A DNA stretch of 64,000 nucleotides from JBEGHD01 sp049334165 (GCA_049334165.1 JBEGHD010000009.1); one strand, 5' to 3'; positions 17,550 through 27,663 are shown, counted from the first letter of the stretch. Notes: a model not told the origin generated them from the sequence alone. A program made the numbers and translations.

Positions 17550-20426
17550 ATGACGAAGCAAAAAGATTCTCCAACTCTAGATAATCCACAAGCTACAGAG
17601 GAAGTAGCCGAACTTTACACTGATGAAAAAATCGAAGTAATCGGTGCGAGAGTTCACAACCTAAAAAATATTGATGTCACCATTCCACGAAATCAACTGG
17701 TAGTTTTTACCGGGCTGAGCGGAAGCGGAAAATCGTCACTTGCTTTCGACACGATTTACGCGGAGGGACAGCGCAGATACATCGAAACTTTTTCTGCCTA
17801 TGCACGGCAGTTTTTGGGAGGTCTTGAACGGCCCGATGTAGATCAAATTAATGGGTTGAGCCCTGTGATTTCGATCGAGCAAAAAACCATTTCAAAAAAT
17901 CCAAGATCTACTGTCGGCACCATCACCGAGATCTACGATTTTATGCGACTGATCTTCGCCAGAGCTAGCGATGCATACAGCTACAAAACTGGTGAGCGGA
18001 TGGTTCGCTACGACCAGGATCAAATTACAGATTTAATCATCGAGCATCACGAAGGTGATAAACTCATTTTGCTTGCTCCAGTGGTTCGCGGCCGCAAAGG
18101 TCACTACCGAGAGCTCTTCGAGCAAATTCAGAAAAAAGGATTTTTGAGAGCCCGTGTAGATGGAGAAATCGTAGAACTTACAAAAGGCTTTAAGGTCGAC
18201 CGCTATAAAATTCACGATATCGAAATCGTAATTGATCGCGTGAAGGTGAAAAAGGACCAAAAAGATAGGTTGGCTAAATCAGTCCGCACTGCTCTCGACC
18301 ACGGAAAGGGAATTATGATGACTCAAGAAATGGACAACGATGACGTCCGTTTTTACTCACTCCACCTGATGTGCCCTACTACGGGAATTTCTTATGCCGA
18401 GCCAGAGCCAAACTTATTTTCTTTCAACTCGCCTTACGGAGCCTGCCCAAGTTGCAACGGGCTTGGTGAAGTCGCTGAAATCGATCCAAAGAAAATTATT
18501 CCAGATAAGAGCAAGTCGATTAAAAAAGGCGGAATTAAACCGCTCGGTGAATATAAAAACAACTGGATCTTCACCCGGGTTGAAGCGCTGTTGAACCAAC
18601 ACGATTACAAACTCACTACTCCCCTCAAAGACATTGATGAACAAGTGATTAACTCACTTCTTTACGGAACCGATGAACCGGTGACTATCAAATCAAGCAT
18701 TGGGGTGAATAGCCATTCGGTGAAGTTTGAAGGAATTATTGCATTCATAGAAAGACAGGCTGAGGAATCGAATTCAAAACCCATCAAACGCTGGGCAGAG
18801 AGTTTTATGAATAAAACAACCTGTCCTGAATGCGAAGGCAGCCGCTTGAAAAAAGAGGCACTCTATTTCAGACTCGGTGAAAAAAATATTTCGGAGTTAG
18901 CTCAGCTCGACATTCGCGATTTGGCCGAGTGGTTCGAGAGTGTGGAAAAACACCTGAGCGAGCGACAAAAGAAGATCGCGACAGAAGCTATCAAAGAAAT
19001 CCGCAGCCGGATTGGTTTCTTGCTCGATGTCGGTCTCGATTATCTCACCCTCGACAGATCTGCCAGAACACTGAGCGGTGGAGAAGCACAACGCATTCGA
19101 CTCGCCACGCAGATTGGAAGTCAGCTTGTAGGAGTCTTGTACATTTTAGATGAACCGAGTATCGGACTTCACCAACGCGACAACCACAGGCTCATCAATT
19201 CCCTAAAGACACTGCGCGATGCCGGCAACAGCATTATCGTTGTAGAGCACGACAAAGACATCATGCTCGAAGCCGACCACCTCGTGGATATTGGCCCTGG
19301 AGCAGGTGTTCATGGCGGAAGAATTGTTGCAGAGGGAACAGCTGAAGAACACTCTGCACAAGGTTCGCAGACATCTCTCTACCTTTCTGGAAAGAAAAAT
19401 ATTGAGGTTCCAAATAAGCGCAGAAAAGGAACAGGGAAAAAGCTTACCCTGGAAAAAGCAAGCGGACACAACCTTAAGGAGGTTACGCTAAAAATTCCAT
19501 TGGGCACTTTCACGTGCATTACAGGAGTTTCAGGAAGTGGCAAGTCGAGTTTAATCAACCAAACCCTCTATCCTATCCTCAACGGGCATTTTTACAAGGG
19601 TGTCAAAAAACCACTTGCCTATAAGGGCATAAAAGGTCTCGACCATCTCGACAAGGTGATAGAAATTGACCAAAGCCCAATTGGCCGAACTCCGCGGTCG
19701 AATCCGGCAACCTACACCGGTGTTTTCACGGAGATCCGTAAACTGTTTTCTGAGCTACCCGAAGCGAAAATCAGAGGCTACAAACCGGGAAGGTTCTCCT
19801 TTAATGTTGCAGGCGGTCGTTGCGAAACGTGCAAGGGAGCAGGATTGAGAACCATCGAAATGAATTTCTTGCCGGATGTTTATGTACAGTGCGAAACCTG
19901 CATGGGAAAGCGCTACAACCGCGAAACACTGGAGGTGCGCTACAAGGGTAAATCCATTTCGGATGTCCTCAACATGACGATTGAAGAGGCACTCGACTTT
20001 TTCGAGAGTATTCCTAAAATCCGTAGAACTGTTGAAACGCTCAATGAAGTCGGGCTGGGCTACATCACCCTTGGGCAGCAAAGCACAACAATTTCCGGTG
20101 GAGAGGCGCAGCGTGTCAAGCTCTCCACGGAACTCAGCAAACGCGACACTGGTAACACCATTTACATTCTGGATGAGCCCACAACTGGCCTGCACTTCGA
20201 AGATATTCAGCTGCTCATAAATGTGCTCAACAAGCTGGTGGAAAATGGCAATACTGTGCTGGTCATTGAACACAATATGGACATCATCAAAGTTGCCGAT
20301 CACGTGGTTGATATTGGTCCGGAAGGTGGAAAAGGTGGAGGAAAAATTATCGCAGAAGGCACGCCTGAAAAAGTCGCCAACGCAAGAGGAAGTTTTACTG
20401 GTAAATTCCTGAAAGAGGAATTATAG
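17550..20426 (+). CDS. uvrA: Excinuclease ABC subunit UvrA
   Basis: The 958-residue protein is UvrA, the damage-recognition ATPase of nucleotide excision repair. It contains two ABC modules: Walker A GLSGSGKSS near residue 55 and GVSGSGKSS near 655, signature LSGGEAQRIRLATQIGS near 510 and ISGGEAQRVKLSTELS near 848, and Walker B LYILDEPSIGLH and IYILDEPTTGLH. The UvrB-binding and insertion domains lie in the first half. The C-terminal zinc module is intact (CETCKGAG and CETCMGKR). In the first zinc module the usual CxxC is CPTT while its partner CPSC is intact, so that site lacks one ligand; I recall similar changes in other Bacteroidota UvrA proteins. Confidence 0.97.
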   Translation: MTKQKDSPTLDNPQATEEVAELYTDEKIEVIGARVHNLKNIDVTIPRNQLVVFTGLSGSGKSSLAFDTIYAEGQRRYIETFSAYARQFLGGLERPDVDQINGLSPVISIEQKTISKNPRSTVGTITEIYDFMRLIFARASDAYSYKTGERMVRYDQDQITDLIIEHHEGDKLILLAPVVRGRKGHYRELFEQIQKKGFLRARVDGEIVELTKGFKVDRYKIHDIEIVIDRVKVKKDQKDRLAKSVRTALDHGKGIMMTQEMDNDDVRFYSLHLMCPTTGISYAEPEPNLFSFNSPYGACPSCNGLGEVAEIDPKKIIPDKSKSIKKGGIKPLGEYKNNWIFTRVEALLNQHDYKLTTPLKDIDEQVINSLLYGTDEPVTIKSSIGVNSHSVKFEGIIAFIERQAEESNSKPIKRWAESFMNKTTCPECEGSRLKKEALYFRLGEKNISELAQLDIRDLAEWFESVEKHLSERQKKIATEAIKEIRSRIGFLLDVGLDYLTLDRSARTLSGGEAQRIRLATQIGSQLVGVLYILDEPSIGLHQRDNHRLINSLKTLRDAGNSIIVVEHDKDIMLEADHLVDIGPGAGVHGGRIVAEGTAEEHSAQGSQTSLYLSGKKNIEVPNKRRKGTGKKLTLEKASGHNLKEVTLKIPLGTFTCITGVSGSGKSSLINQTLYPILNGHFYKGVKKPLAYKGIKGLDHLDKVIEIDQSPIGRTPRSNPATYTGVFTEIRKLFSELPEAKIRGYKPGRFSFNVAGGRCETCKGAGLRTIEMNFLPDVYVQCETCMGKRYNRETLEVRYKGKSISDVLNMTIEEALDFFESIPKIRRTVETLNEVGLGYITLGQQSTTISGGEAQRVKLSTELSKRDTGNTIYILDEPTTGLHFEDIQLLINVLNKLVENGNTVLVIEHNMDIIKVADHVVDIGPEGGKGGGKIIAEGTPEKVANARGSFTGKFLKEEL

Positions 20427-20537
20427 AATGGATGTTTCTCCGATTTTGGATTGCATCTAACCCCAGGTCATTTTTTGCCAAATAACGGATTTGGTTTACC
20501 TTTAATGCTTAACACTGGTAAACTAACTCATTAACAA

Positions 20538-22889
20538 ATGACTAAAAACATCTGGCGCATACCACTAATTTACATTGTACTTGGCATTCTATGGATTTTA
20601 CTCAGTGATAGTTTTACAGATTGGCTTTTCGGGGACGCAGATTTCAAATCATATAGTTATTTCCAAACTTTCAAGGGTCTGTTTTATGTTCTTCTCACTG
20701 GAATTGTACTTTATTTTTTAATCCGAAATTTTTACGATCGGCTTCTCAGTTCCGAAACGGTTTACAGAACCATGTTCGAGCGCAATCCAAACCCAATGTG
20801 GATTTATGACCCTCGAACCCTCAATATTTTAGAAGTAAATCAGGCTGCTGTTGAGGTATATGGTTACACCCAAAAGGAATTTCAGGATTTGACCATCGCA
20901 GATATAAGGCCTAAGGAAGATGTCAGCAAGCTCTTGACAAACGTAAAGCACGAGAATAAAGCTTATCAGAACAGTGGTCCGTGGCAGCATAAAACCAAAG
21001 ATGGCAGAGTTTTTTTTGTGCGCATTTATTCCAATTCGCTTTATAAAGATTCGGAGCAAGTGCGGCTGGTCACAGCTATCGACATCGATGAGATGGAAAA
21101 AGCCAAGCGCCACAGCCAGGTTATTAACAGTCAGCTCATCGATACGAGTAATTACCTCCGTTCGCTGATTGATTCCGAATCGTCCTTTCTTATTAGAATG
21201 GACCTGAAAGGAAACCTGATCTTCGGTAACCAAAAATTCCTGAAGACCTTTAATTACAACAATCTTAGCGTTCAGGGAAAAGGCTACTCTGAAATATTCC
21301 ACAATGAAGACTGGAGAGTGTTTCAACGCGTTCTGGTAAACTGCAAAAACATTCCAGGCGATGTAAACTTTCTTACACTTCGTTCGCTTACCAACGACCA
21401 AAAAGTAATTTTTACAGAATGGGAATTTATAGGCATTGCTGATGAAAACGGTGAGGTAAATGAGATACAGGGAGTTGGAAGAAACGTAACTTCCGAAGTA
21501 AAAAACAATCAGGAGCTCGACCGATACAAAAAGTATTTTGGTCAAATTCTATCCTCCTTGAATGACGTTGTGTTTTCTGTTGATGCCAGCGACATGTCGC
21601 TCCTATTCATCAATGAGAGCTGCGATCAGGTAACCCAGTATACAGCTGAAGAATTTTTGCAAAAGCAAAACCTTTGGCGAGAAATAGTGCTTCCTGAAGA
21701 CCGGGAGAAGTTTGATGATCAAATTCATGAAATTATCGACACAGGTGAAGAAAGAAGATTTGAGTGTCGGGTTGTTTCCAGAAATGGCATTAAAAAGTCA
21801 CTGCTGTTTAGGATAAGGCCTTTCTTCAATGAGCAACAGAGCCGGAAAGAGCTTCACGGAATCTTTACAGACATCACTGATGTGAGGAGCGCACAAGAGA
21901 CTATCAAAGACTACGCTAGAGATATTGAGGAAATCTTAAAAAGTATCACCGAAGGTTTTTTCTCCGTGGATAGCGAGGGAAGATTTCAATTCATCAATCA
22001 GGGATTCGAAGATCACACTGGATTGAATGGCGAAAAGTTAATGGGCAAAAGCTTGTGGGAAGTGTTTCCCCGGGAAAACTCCGATTTCAAAGAACACTTC
22101 AACAAAGGTCTCGAAGAAAAAAAGAAGCAATCTTTTGAAGCTTATCACGAGCAATTCGAGAAGTGGTTTTACTTTTCTGTGTATCCAAAGAACGAAGGGC
22201 TTTCGGTTTATTTCGAAGACACTACCGAATCCAGAAGGGCCAGAGAAGAAATTCAGAGATCACAAGAACTTCTCGGCAGTGTGATCAACAGTACATCAGA
22301 TCTAATTTGGGCTGTGGATAAAGACCTGAAACTGATAGCCGGCAACGAAGTTTTTCAAGATTCGCTGAGCACTCCATTGCAAGAAGGAGAAACTGTTCTC
22401 AAAGAATTCGCAGAAGGTCCTGGTTCTGATATTCTGGCACATTGGAAGAGTTTGTATCAGAAGGGGTTAAATGGTGAATCATTTATCCGAGAAGAAGAAA
22501 TGTCTCAGAGCACCGAAGAGTTTCGCTATTTAGAGGTTAGGTTTAACCCTCTTAGAAATGACCGGGGCGAAGTTTTTGGAGTGAGTTGTTTTGGACGAAA
22601 TGTAACACACCACAAACTACTTGAAGAACAACTGAAGAACCAGAACATGAAGCTGAGGGAAATAGCTCATATACAGTCACATATCGTCAGAAATCCTGTT
22701 GTTAATATTCAGGGCCTTCTAAAGCTGCTCGACAAGCAGCAGATCAAATCGGCAAATAATGCAGAAATCCTGAAACACATGGAAAATGCTGTTCGCGAGT
22801 TGGACGACATTATTCACGACATAGTAGACAGAGCAAATACCGTGGAACGAAAAGTAAAAGAAAGCAGAGAGAATAATTTGCTCAAATAA
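20538..22889 (+). CDS. Multi-PAS membrane receptor lacking an ATPase domain
   Basis: The 783-residue protein has two N-terminal membrane helices (IPLIYIVLGILWILLSD, GLFYVLLTGIVLYFLI) and then five PAS domains, at about residues 78-190, 210-325, 335-450, 455-570 and 575-700. The last 75 residues resemble a histidine-kinase dimerisation helix with a possible phosphoacceptor His in HIQSHIVRNPVVNIQGLL, but the protein ends at RENNLLK with no catalytic ATP-binding domain. It may be phosphorylated by another kinase or act as a decoy or scaffold; the ligand is unknown. No response regulator is adjacent. It appears monocistronic. Confidence 0.85.
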   Translation: MTKNIWRIPLIYIVLGILWILLSDSFTDWLFGDADFKSYSYFQTFKGLFYVLLTGIVLYFLIRNFYDRLLSSETVYRTMFERNPNPMWIYDPRTLNILEVNQAAVEVYGYTQKEFQDLTIADIRPKEDVSKLLTNVKHENKAYQNSGPWQHKTKDGRVFFVRIYSNSLYKDSEQVRLVTAIDIDEMEKAKRHSQVINSQLIDTSNYLRSLIDSESSFLIRMDLKGNLIFGNQKFLKTFNYNNLSVQGKGYSEIFHNEDWRVFQRVLVNCKNIPGDVNFLTLRSLTNDQKVIFTEWEFIGIADENGEVNEIQGVGRNVTSEVKNNQELDRYKKYFGQILSSLNDVVFSVDASDMSLLFINESCDQVTQYTAEEFLQKQNLWREIVLPEDREKFDDQIHEIIDTGEERRFECRVVSRNGIKKSLLFRIRPFFNEQQSRKELHGIFTDITDVRSAQETIKDYARDIEEILKSITEGFFSVDSEGRFQFINQGFEDHTGLNGEKLMGKSLWEVFPRENSDFKEHFNKGLEEKKKQSFEAYHEQFEKWFYFSVYPKNEGLSVYFEDTTESRRAREEIQRSQELLGSVINSTSDLIWAVDKDLKLIAGNEVFQDSLSTPLQEGETVLKEFAEGPGSDILAHWKSLYQKGLNGESFIREEEMSQSTEEFRYLEVRFNPLRNDRGEVFGVSCFGRNVTHHKLLEEQLKNQNMKLREIAHIQSHIVRNPVVNIQGLLKLLDKQQIKSANNAEILKHMENAVRELDDIIHDIVDRANTVERKVKESRENNLLK

Positions 22890-22968
22890 TTCTTTCCCGT
22901 TCGTTTCGGATATCAATCTTTTATGTATCTTAACATCTTGCATATCAACACCATAATCCGCCCTGACC

Positions 22969-23412
22969 ATGGTAATACGCAACTACACGCCAAGCTATAA
23001 AAGCGACTGTCTGACAATTTTCGACAGTAATGTTCCACAGCTTTTCACCTCTAATGAACGATCTGAATTTGAGCACTGGCTCGATTATCATGCAAAGCAT
23101 CAATTCTATCTGATTACTGAAAAAGAAGAAACTGTGGCTTGTGGTGGAATTTATACGAATTACAACTCGGGTACTGCCGGGCTCGTTTGGGGAATGGTGA
23201 GCTCTAAACACTATGGCAAAAGCTATGGTCAGGCACTGACCACTTATCGACTTCAAAAGCTGCTCGAGCATGCTGCAGGATATCACTCCATGAAAATTAG
23301 CGCCTCGCTGTACACTTCTGAGTACTACAAAAAATGCGGACTACGCCAGGTAGGAATAAAAAAAGACGGTCTTGCTCCCGGTCTCGATCGTTACGATTTT
23401 CTCATTCCCTAA
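22969..23412 (+). CDS. GNAT-family N-acetyltransferase
   Basis: The 147-residue protein follows the GNAT fold: an N-terminal strand (IRNYTPSYKSDCLTIFDSN), a central sheet (YLITEKEETVACGGIYTN, GTAGLVWGMVSSKHYGKSYGQALTTYRL) in which GKSYGQ is the acetyl-CoA pyrophosphate loop, and a C-terminal ISASLYTSEYYKKCGLRQVG. The substrate cannot be inferred. It lies alone, downstream of the PAS receptor. Confidence 0.8.
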   Translation: MVIRNYTPSYKSDCLTIFDSNVPQLFTSNERSEFEHWLDYHAKHQFYLITEKEETVACGGIYTNYNSGTAGLVWGMVSSKHYGKSYGQALTTYRLQKLLEHAAGYHSMKISASLYTSEYYKKCGLRQVGIKKDGLAPGLDRYDFLIP

Positions 23413-23506
23413 GTCGGGAGCAACGATTACCAAATCTTTCTAAATCCGTTATCCCTTTTTCACTTTTCCTTAATTTGGCTGTCATACCAAAAACATTGAA
23501 ATTCTA

Positions 23507-24307
23507 ATGGCAGCACATGAAATTGATTTTGAACTCGTAGGCGAAGAAATGCAAGCCGTAGGCATTGAGCTCGATCCACAAGAAACTGTAATTGCTGAGC
23601 CTGGCAGTTTGATGATGATGGACAGCGACCTGGAAATGAATACTATTTTCGGAGACGGCTCCAATCAGGATAAAGGGATTTTCAACAAATTTCTCTCGGC
23701 TGGTAAGAGGCTTCTAACCGGAGAGGGGCTTTTCATGACGGCCTATACAAACATGGGTTCTGGAAAGAAGAAAGCCTGGTTTGCTTCTCCGTACCCCGGA
23801 AAAGTTATCGCGTTCGACCTGGCAAAAAACGGAGGTAAAATCGTTTGCCAAAAAGATGCATTCCTCTGCGCTGCCAAGGGCGTGGCGGTTGGCATCGAAT
23901 TTCAAAAACGCCTGGGGACTGGCCTTTTCGGTGGAGAAGGTTTCATCATGCAAAAGTTGGAAGGCGATGGCATGGCATTTCTTCACGTGGGAGGCACCGT
24001 TATCGAAAAACAGCTTCAGCCCGGTGAAGTGCTCAAGGTGGACACTGGATGTATTGCTGGTTTCACTTCGCAAATCGATTATGACATTGAATATGTTGGC
24101 GGACTCAGAAACACGTTCTTTGGTGGTGAAGGAATCTTTTTAGCAAAACTTACCGGACCCGGGACAGTTTACATTCAGTCACTTCCTTTCAGCAGGCTGG
24201 CTGACAGGGTGATAGCAAGCGCTCCAAAAATGGGTGGCAAAAAACGTGGAGAAGGTAGTATCCTGGGCGGTCTCGGAAATCTTATGGACGGAGACAACCG
24301 TTTTTGA
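23507..24307 (+). CDS. TIGR00266/AIM24-like protein
   Basis: The 266-residue protein has the TIGR00266 features: ELDPQETVIAEPGSLMMMDSDLEMNT, GLFMTAYTN, ASPYPGKVIAFDL, DAFLCAAKGVAVGIEF, GEGFIMQKLEGDGMAFLHVGGTVIEKQL, and a glycine-rich C-terminus. The fold is a duplicated beta helix of the AIM24 type. The bacterial proteins have no proven function; the yeast relative helps mitochondrial inner-membrane organisation. It has no signal peptide or membrane segment. Confidence 0.88.
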   Translation: MAAHEIDFELVGEEMQAVGIELDPQETVIAEPGSLMMMDSDLEMNTIFGDGSNQDKGIFNKFLSAGKRLLTGEGLFMTAYTNMGSGKKKAWFASPYPGKVIAFDLAKNGGKIVCQKDAFLCAAKGVAVGIEFQKRLGTGLFGGEGFIMQKLEGDGMAFLHVGGTVIEKQLQPGEVLKVDTGCIAGFTSQIDYDIEYVGGLRNTFFGGEGIFLAKLTGPGTVYIQSLPFSRLADRVIASAPKMGGKKRGEGSILGGLGNLMDGDNRF

Positions 24308-24405
24308 ATTTTTTAAGTCATAAGTTATAGAATGCCAGTCACTGACGTGAAACTGCAGTTTCACACTGGAAAATCAGCGAAATTCATTCACCTGCAAAGT
24401 TAATC

Positions 24406-25497
24406 ATGAAGAGAAATTTAATTGTAATAGCTTCTATTTTGGCGATCGCTGTAGCATGTTCCAAGCCGGAGCCAGAACCACCGAAGCAAGACCCTGATGG
24501 CACAGACAGCGGAGTGTCTTTCAACACCGCAGAATTACCTTATTCAAAACTTTCCGATTATCGTTTTTTTGAAGGAGACCTTGCCGATCTTTCGCCAACC
24601 GAAGGAGTTCTACCTTACGAGCTCATCACTCCACTTTTCACAGATTACGCCAAGAAAAAACGATTTGTGTGGATGGCGGAAGGTGCAAGTGCCCAGCACG
24701 ATGGAGATACAGAAATTTTTTCGTTCGATGACGGTACAGTCTTAATTAAAAACTTCTACTACAACAACGTTCAACCGTCCAATGAAAAGAGAATCATTGA
24801 AACGAGGCTTCTGTACAAAGTAAATGGCGAATGGTTTTTTGCCGACTACGTGTGGAATGATGAACAAACTGAAGCGTATTTCGACCTCAATGGAAGCTAC
24901 ACTGACATTGAATTTTATGATGAAGAGAATGATGTGCTGAGATCAATTGAGTATCGCATTCCATCTGAAGGCGAATGCCTCACTTGCCATAAGTCAAACA
25001 GCTTGCCTATTCCCATTGGTCCAAAGCCGCAGAACATGAATAAAATGGTTGACTATGACGGACAGTCTATCAACCAACTCGAAAAGTGGCAACAAGAAGG
25101 CTACCTAAGCGCAACTCTACCTGCCAACATTGAAACCGTGGCTGACTGGACCGATGAAACTGCTTTATTGTCCGAACGAGTTCGTGCCTACATCGATATC
25201 AACTGCGGACATTGCCACAGAGAAGGAAGTCACTGCGACTATCGCCCCGTGCGTTTTGCCTGGAGCGAATCGGATCAATCCGAAAACCTGGGAGTTTGTG
25301 TTGAACCTGATGAGTTCATAAATGAAACGCTAACTCACATTATTTCTCCAGGAAACCACGAGCGCTCGATGATGTACTATAGGCTGAACACAACCTATGA
25401 AGCTGAAAGGATGCCGCTTTTAGGACGCTCTGTGATTCACGAAGAAGCAACCGAAATGATTAAAGAATACATCAATTCTCTAACCGAGGATTGTTAA
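24406..25497 (+). CDS. Diheme c-type cytochrome lipoprotein (SO2930-like)
   Basis: The 363-residue protein has a lipoprotein signal ending in AIAVAC, then SKPEPEPPK. Two CxxCH heme-binding motifs are visible: CLTCH near residue 194 (PSEGECLTCHKSN) and CGHCH near residue 266 (DINCGHCHREG), the second followed by an extra Cys. The early part (YELITPLFTDYAKKKRFVWM, VLIKNFYY) and the C-terminal RMPLLGRSVIHEEATEMIKEYI match the SO2930/HNE_0200 diheme family. It is probably an exported, lipid-anchored electron carrier. The T9SS VCBS protein follows after 34 bases, so they may share a transcript. Confidence 0.87.
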   Translation: MKRNLIVIASILAIAVACSKPEPEPPKQDPDGTDSGVSFNTAELPYSKLSDYRFFEGDLADLSPTEGVLPYELITPLFTDYAKKKRFVWMAEGASAQHDGDTEIFSFDDGTVLIKNFYYNNVQPSNEKRIIETRLLYKVNGEWFFADYVWNDEQTEAYFDLNGSYTDIEFYDEENDVLRSIEYRIPSEGECLTCHKSNSLPIPIGPKPQNMNKMVDYDGQSINQLEKWQQEGYLSATLPANIETVADWTDETALLSERVRAYIDINCGHCHREGSHCDYRPVRFAWSESDQSENLGVCVEPDEFINETLTHIISPGNHERSMMYYRLNTTYEAERMPLLGRSVIHEEATEMIKEYINSLTEDC

Positions 25498-25531
25498 ACC
25501 TGAATTTTGATAACCAAAAAAACAACCCAAA

Positions 25532-27541
25532 ATGAGAAAACTTTACTTATTAGCTCTCTCAGCCTGTATCTTCAGTCTGGGAATAAATGCTCAGGACACC
25601 TGCGAAGATGCTCTTCCGATAGAGTTAGGTATTTATGAAGTTGAAGCTATTGACGGAACCGAGATTCCACTTCCTATTTGCACAACCAATGGCGAAGGTG
25701 CCGAAGGAGGTGAATGGTACTCGTTCACTCATGAAGAGGATGTGCAGATCACAGTATCAACTGATCTTGCAATAAATAATGGTGGAGACACACGTTTTCA
25801 TGTTTACTCCGGAGAATGTGGAAATCTAACATGCGTTGGTGGAGATGACGACAGCGGAAATGGCTACCTATCAGTAGGTTCTTTCAATGCCGAAGCTGGT
25901 GAAACTTACTACATAGCTTTTGACGACCGCTGGTCTTCTGAAGGTTTTATTTTCGAAGTAGAAGCAACAGAGCTTGTGGAAGGTGCCATCACTTTCTCCA
26001 ATCAATCTGTGAATACTTCAGGTACCATGCGCGGAGCTTTCGACATGAATAATGACCAACTTGATGATGTTGTTTCGGTAAGCTCAAACAATGTCAATTT
26101 GAACCTGCAGCAGGAAGATGGTTCTTTCGAAACGATAAATATTTCTACTCCTGATGCCAACCATACTCCATCTTGGAGCTTGTGTGCTGGCGATATTGAC
26201 AATAATGGCTACAATGACCTTCTCTACGCAGGAGGTTCTGGAGTTACGTTTATGTTCTACAACGGTGAAGAAGAAGGATTCGAAGAAGTATCTTTTGACG
26301 AGTACGTTTTCTGCCAGCGATCAAATATGACAGATATGGACAATGATGGTCACATTGACCCTTTTGTTTGCCACGATGTACAACCAAACGTCTACTTCAC
26401 AAATGACGGTGAAGGAAACCTCACCTTCAACCAGGGAGGTTTGGGTGACACTCCAGACGGTGGAAACTATGGCTCAATCTGGGTTGACTATGACAATGAT
26501 GGTGACTCAGACCTCTTCATTGCTAAATGCCGTGGTGGAGATTCTGATGCAAACATCAATCAGATGCACCGCAACAATGGAGACGGAACTTTTTCAGAAG
26601 TTTCTGCTGCAATTGGCCTGGAAGACAACATTCAAACCTGGTCGTCTGCCTGGGGAGATTTCGACAATGATGGCGACATGGACGCAATGGTCGGAGCCAG
26701 CACATTTAGCAACGGTCATCACAGACTGATGGAAAACAACGATGGTATTTTCACTGATGTTGTCGAAGGATCTGGAATTGACAACTTCATGGCTACATCC
26801 ATCGAGCACGTGACGCACGACTTCAACAACGATGGTTATCTTGATATTCTTGGGGGCGGAAACATCATTTTGCTAGGAAATGGCGACATGACGTTCTCAC
26901 AAATCGATGCTGGTGTTGGCAGCGGTCCAGTTGGCGACCTTAACAACGATGGATTTCTCGATGTGGTAAATGGCAGTACTATCAAAATGAATAATGGTAA
27001 CGATAACAACTACATCAAAATCTTTACCGTAGGTACAGCCAGTAACTTGAACGGCATTGGTGCTCGTGTAGAAGTGTATACAGAAAACTTAGGAAAGCAA
27101 ATTCGCGATGTGCGAAGCGGAGACGGATTCCGCTACATGAGTTCGCTAACTACTCACTTCGGAATTGGCACAGCAGAAACTGTAGACAGTGTGAAAGTTA
27201 TTTGGCCTTCGGGAATCGTAGATCACCTTTATGAAGAAGATCTTGAGATCAACTCAACCAACACTGTAGTAGAAGGTGACTTCACAATTGGTGTTGACGA
27301 ATTTGGCCAGCAACCACAGTTTACCCTCTACCCTAACCCAGTTGCTGAAGAAATCTTTATTGAGTCAGAGCTTTTCGGTGCCAACTCAATCGTTATGATT
27401 TACGACATCACAGGTAAGAAAGTCATGTCTGAAAAAGCCGATGGAAACAAGCTCAACCTGTCCTCACTTGAAACTGGAACCTACATTCTGGAAGTGGAAT
27501 TAGATGGACAGAGCGTGAGAAAGAAATTTGTGAAGAAATAG
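25532..27541 (+). CDS. VCBS/FG-GAP and ASPIC repeat protein with T9SS domain
   Basis: The 669-residue secreted protein begins with a signal peptide (MRKLYLLALSACIFSLGINAQ) and a PPC-like beta domain of about 130 residues. A beta-propeller region follows with seven calcium-binding loops of the D-x-[DN]-x-[DN]-G type (DMNNDQLDD, DIDNNGYND, DMDNDGHID, DYDNDGDSD, DFDNDGDMD, DFNNDGYLD, DLNNDGFLD). Then come an ASPIC/UnbV domain (GIGARVEVYTENLGKQIRDV, THFGIGTAETVDSVKVIWPSG) and a type IX sorting domain (LYPNPVAEEIFIES to VRKKFVKK). It is probably a calcium-stabilised surface adhesin or binding protein. A clear terminator follows. Confidence 0.92.
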   Translation: MRKLYLLALSACIFSLGINAQDTCEDALPIELGIYEVEAIDGTEIPLPICTTNGEGAEGGEWYSFTHEEDVQITVSTDLAINNGGDTRFHVYSGECGNLTCVGGDDDSGNGYLSVGSFNAEAGETYYIAFDDRWSSEGFIFEVEATELVEGAITFSNQSVNTSGTMRGAFDMNNDQLDDVVSVSSNNVNLNLQQEDGSFETINISTPDANHTPSWSLCAGDIDNNGYNDLLYAGGSGVTFMFYNGEEEGFEEVSFDEYVFCQRSNMTDMDNDGHIDPFVCHDVQPNVYFTNDGEGNLTFNQGGLGDTPDGGNYGSIWVDYDNDGDSDLFIAKCRGGDSDANINQMHRNNGDGTFSEVSAAIGLEDNIQTWSSAWGDFDNDGDMDAMVGASTFSNGHHRLMENNDGIFTDVVEGSGIDNFMATSIEHVTHDFNNDGYLDILGGGNIILLGNGDMTFSQIDAGVGSGPVGDLNNDGFLDVVNGSTIKMNNGNDNNYIKIFTVGTASNLNGIGARVEVYTENLGKQIRDVRSGDGFRYMSSLTTHFGIGTAETVDSVKVIWPSGIVDHLYEEDLEINSTNTVVEGDFTIGVDEFGQQPQFTLYPNPVAEEIFIESELFGANSIVMIYDITGKKVMSEKADGNKLNLSSLETGTYILEVELDGQSVRKKFVKK

Positions 27542-27561
27542 AATTAATTTTTTAGACAGTG

Positions 27562-27586
27562 AAGGCGCCTTTTTGGCGCCTTTTCT
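27562..27586 (+). terminator. Intrinsic terminator after VCBS protein gene
   Basis: The stem AAGGCGCC (27562-27569) and GGCGCCTT (27575-27582) with a TTTTT loop is followed by more T residues. It lies 20 bases after the stop of the VCBS protein gene. Confidence 0.85.
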
Positions 27587-27663
27587 GTTTTCAAGCAAGG
27601 ACTTTTCGAAAGGAGTACAACATAGATTTCCTATCTTTCACCAGTAAACAAAACTTACAATTC

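Noticed and set aside
19755..20303. Minus-strand frame of 182 codons in uvrA
   Set aside because: It is antisense to the highly conserved second ABC module of UvrA.
20829..21545. Minus-strand frame of 238 codons inside the PAS receptor
   Set aside because: It is antisense to clear PAS domains and shows no family motif.
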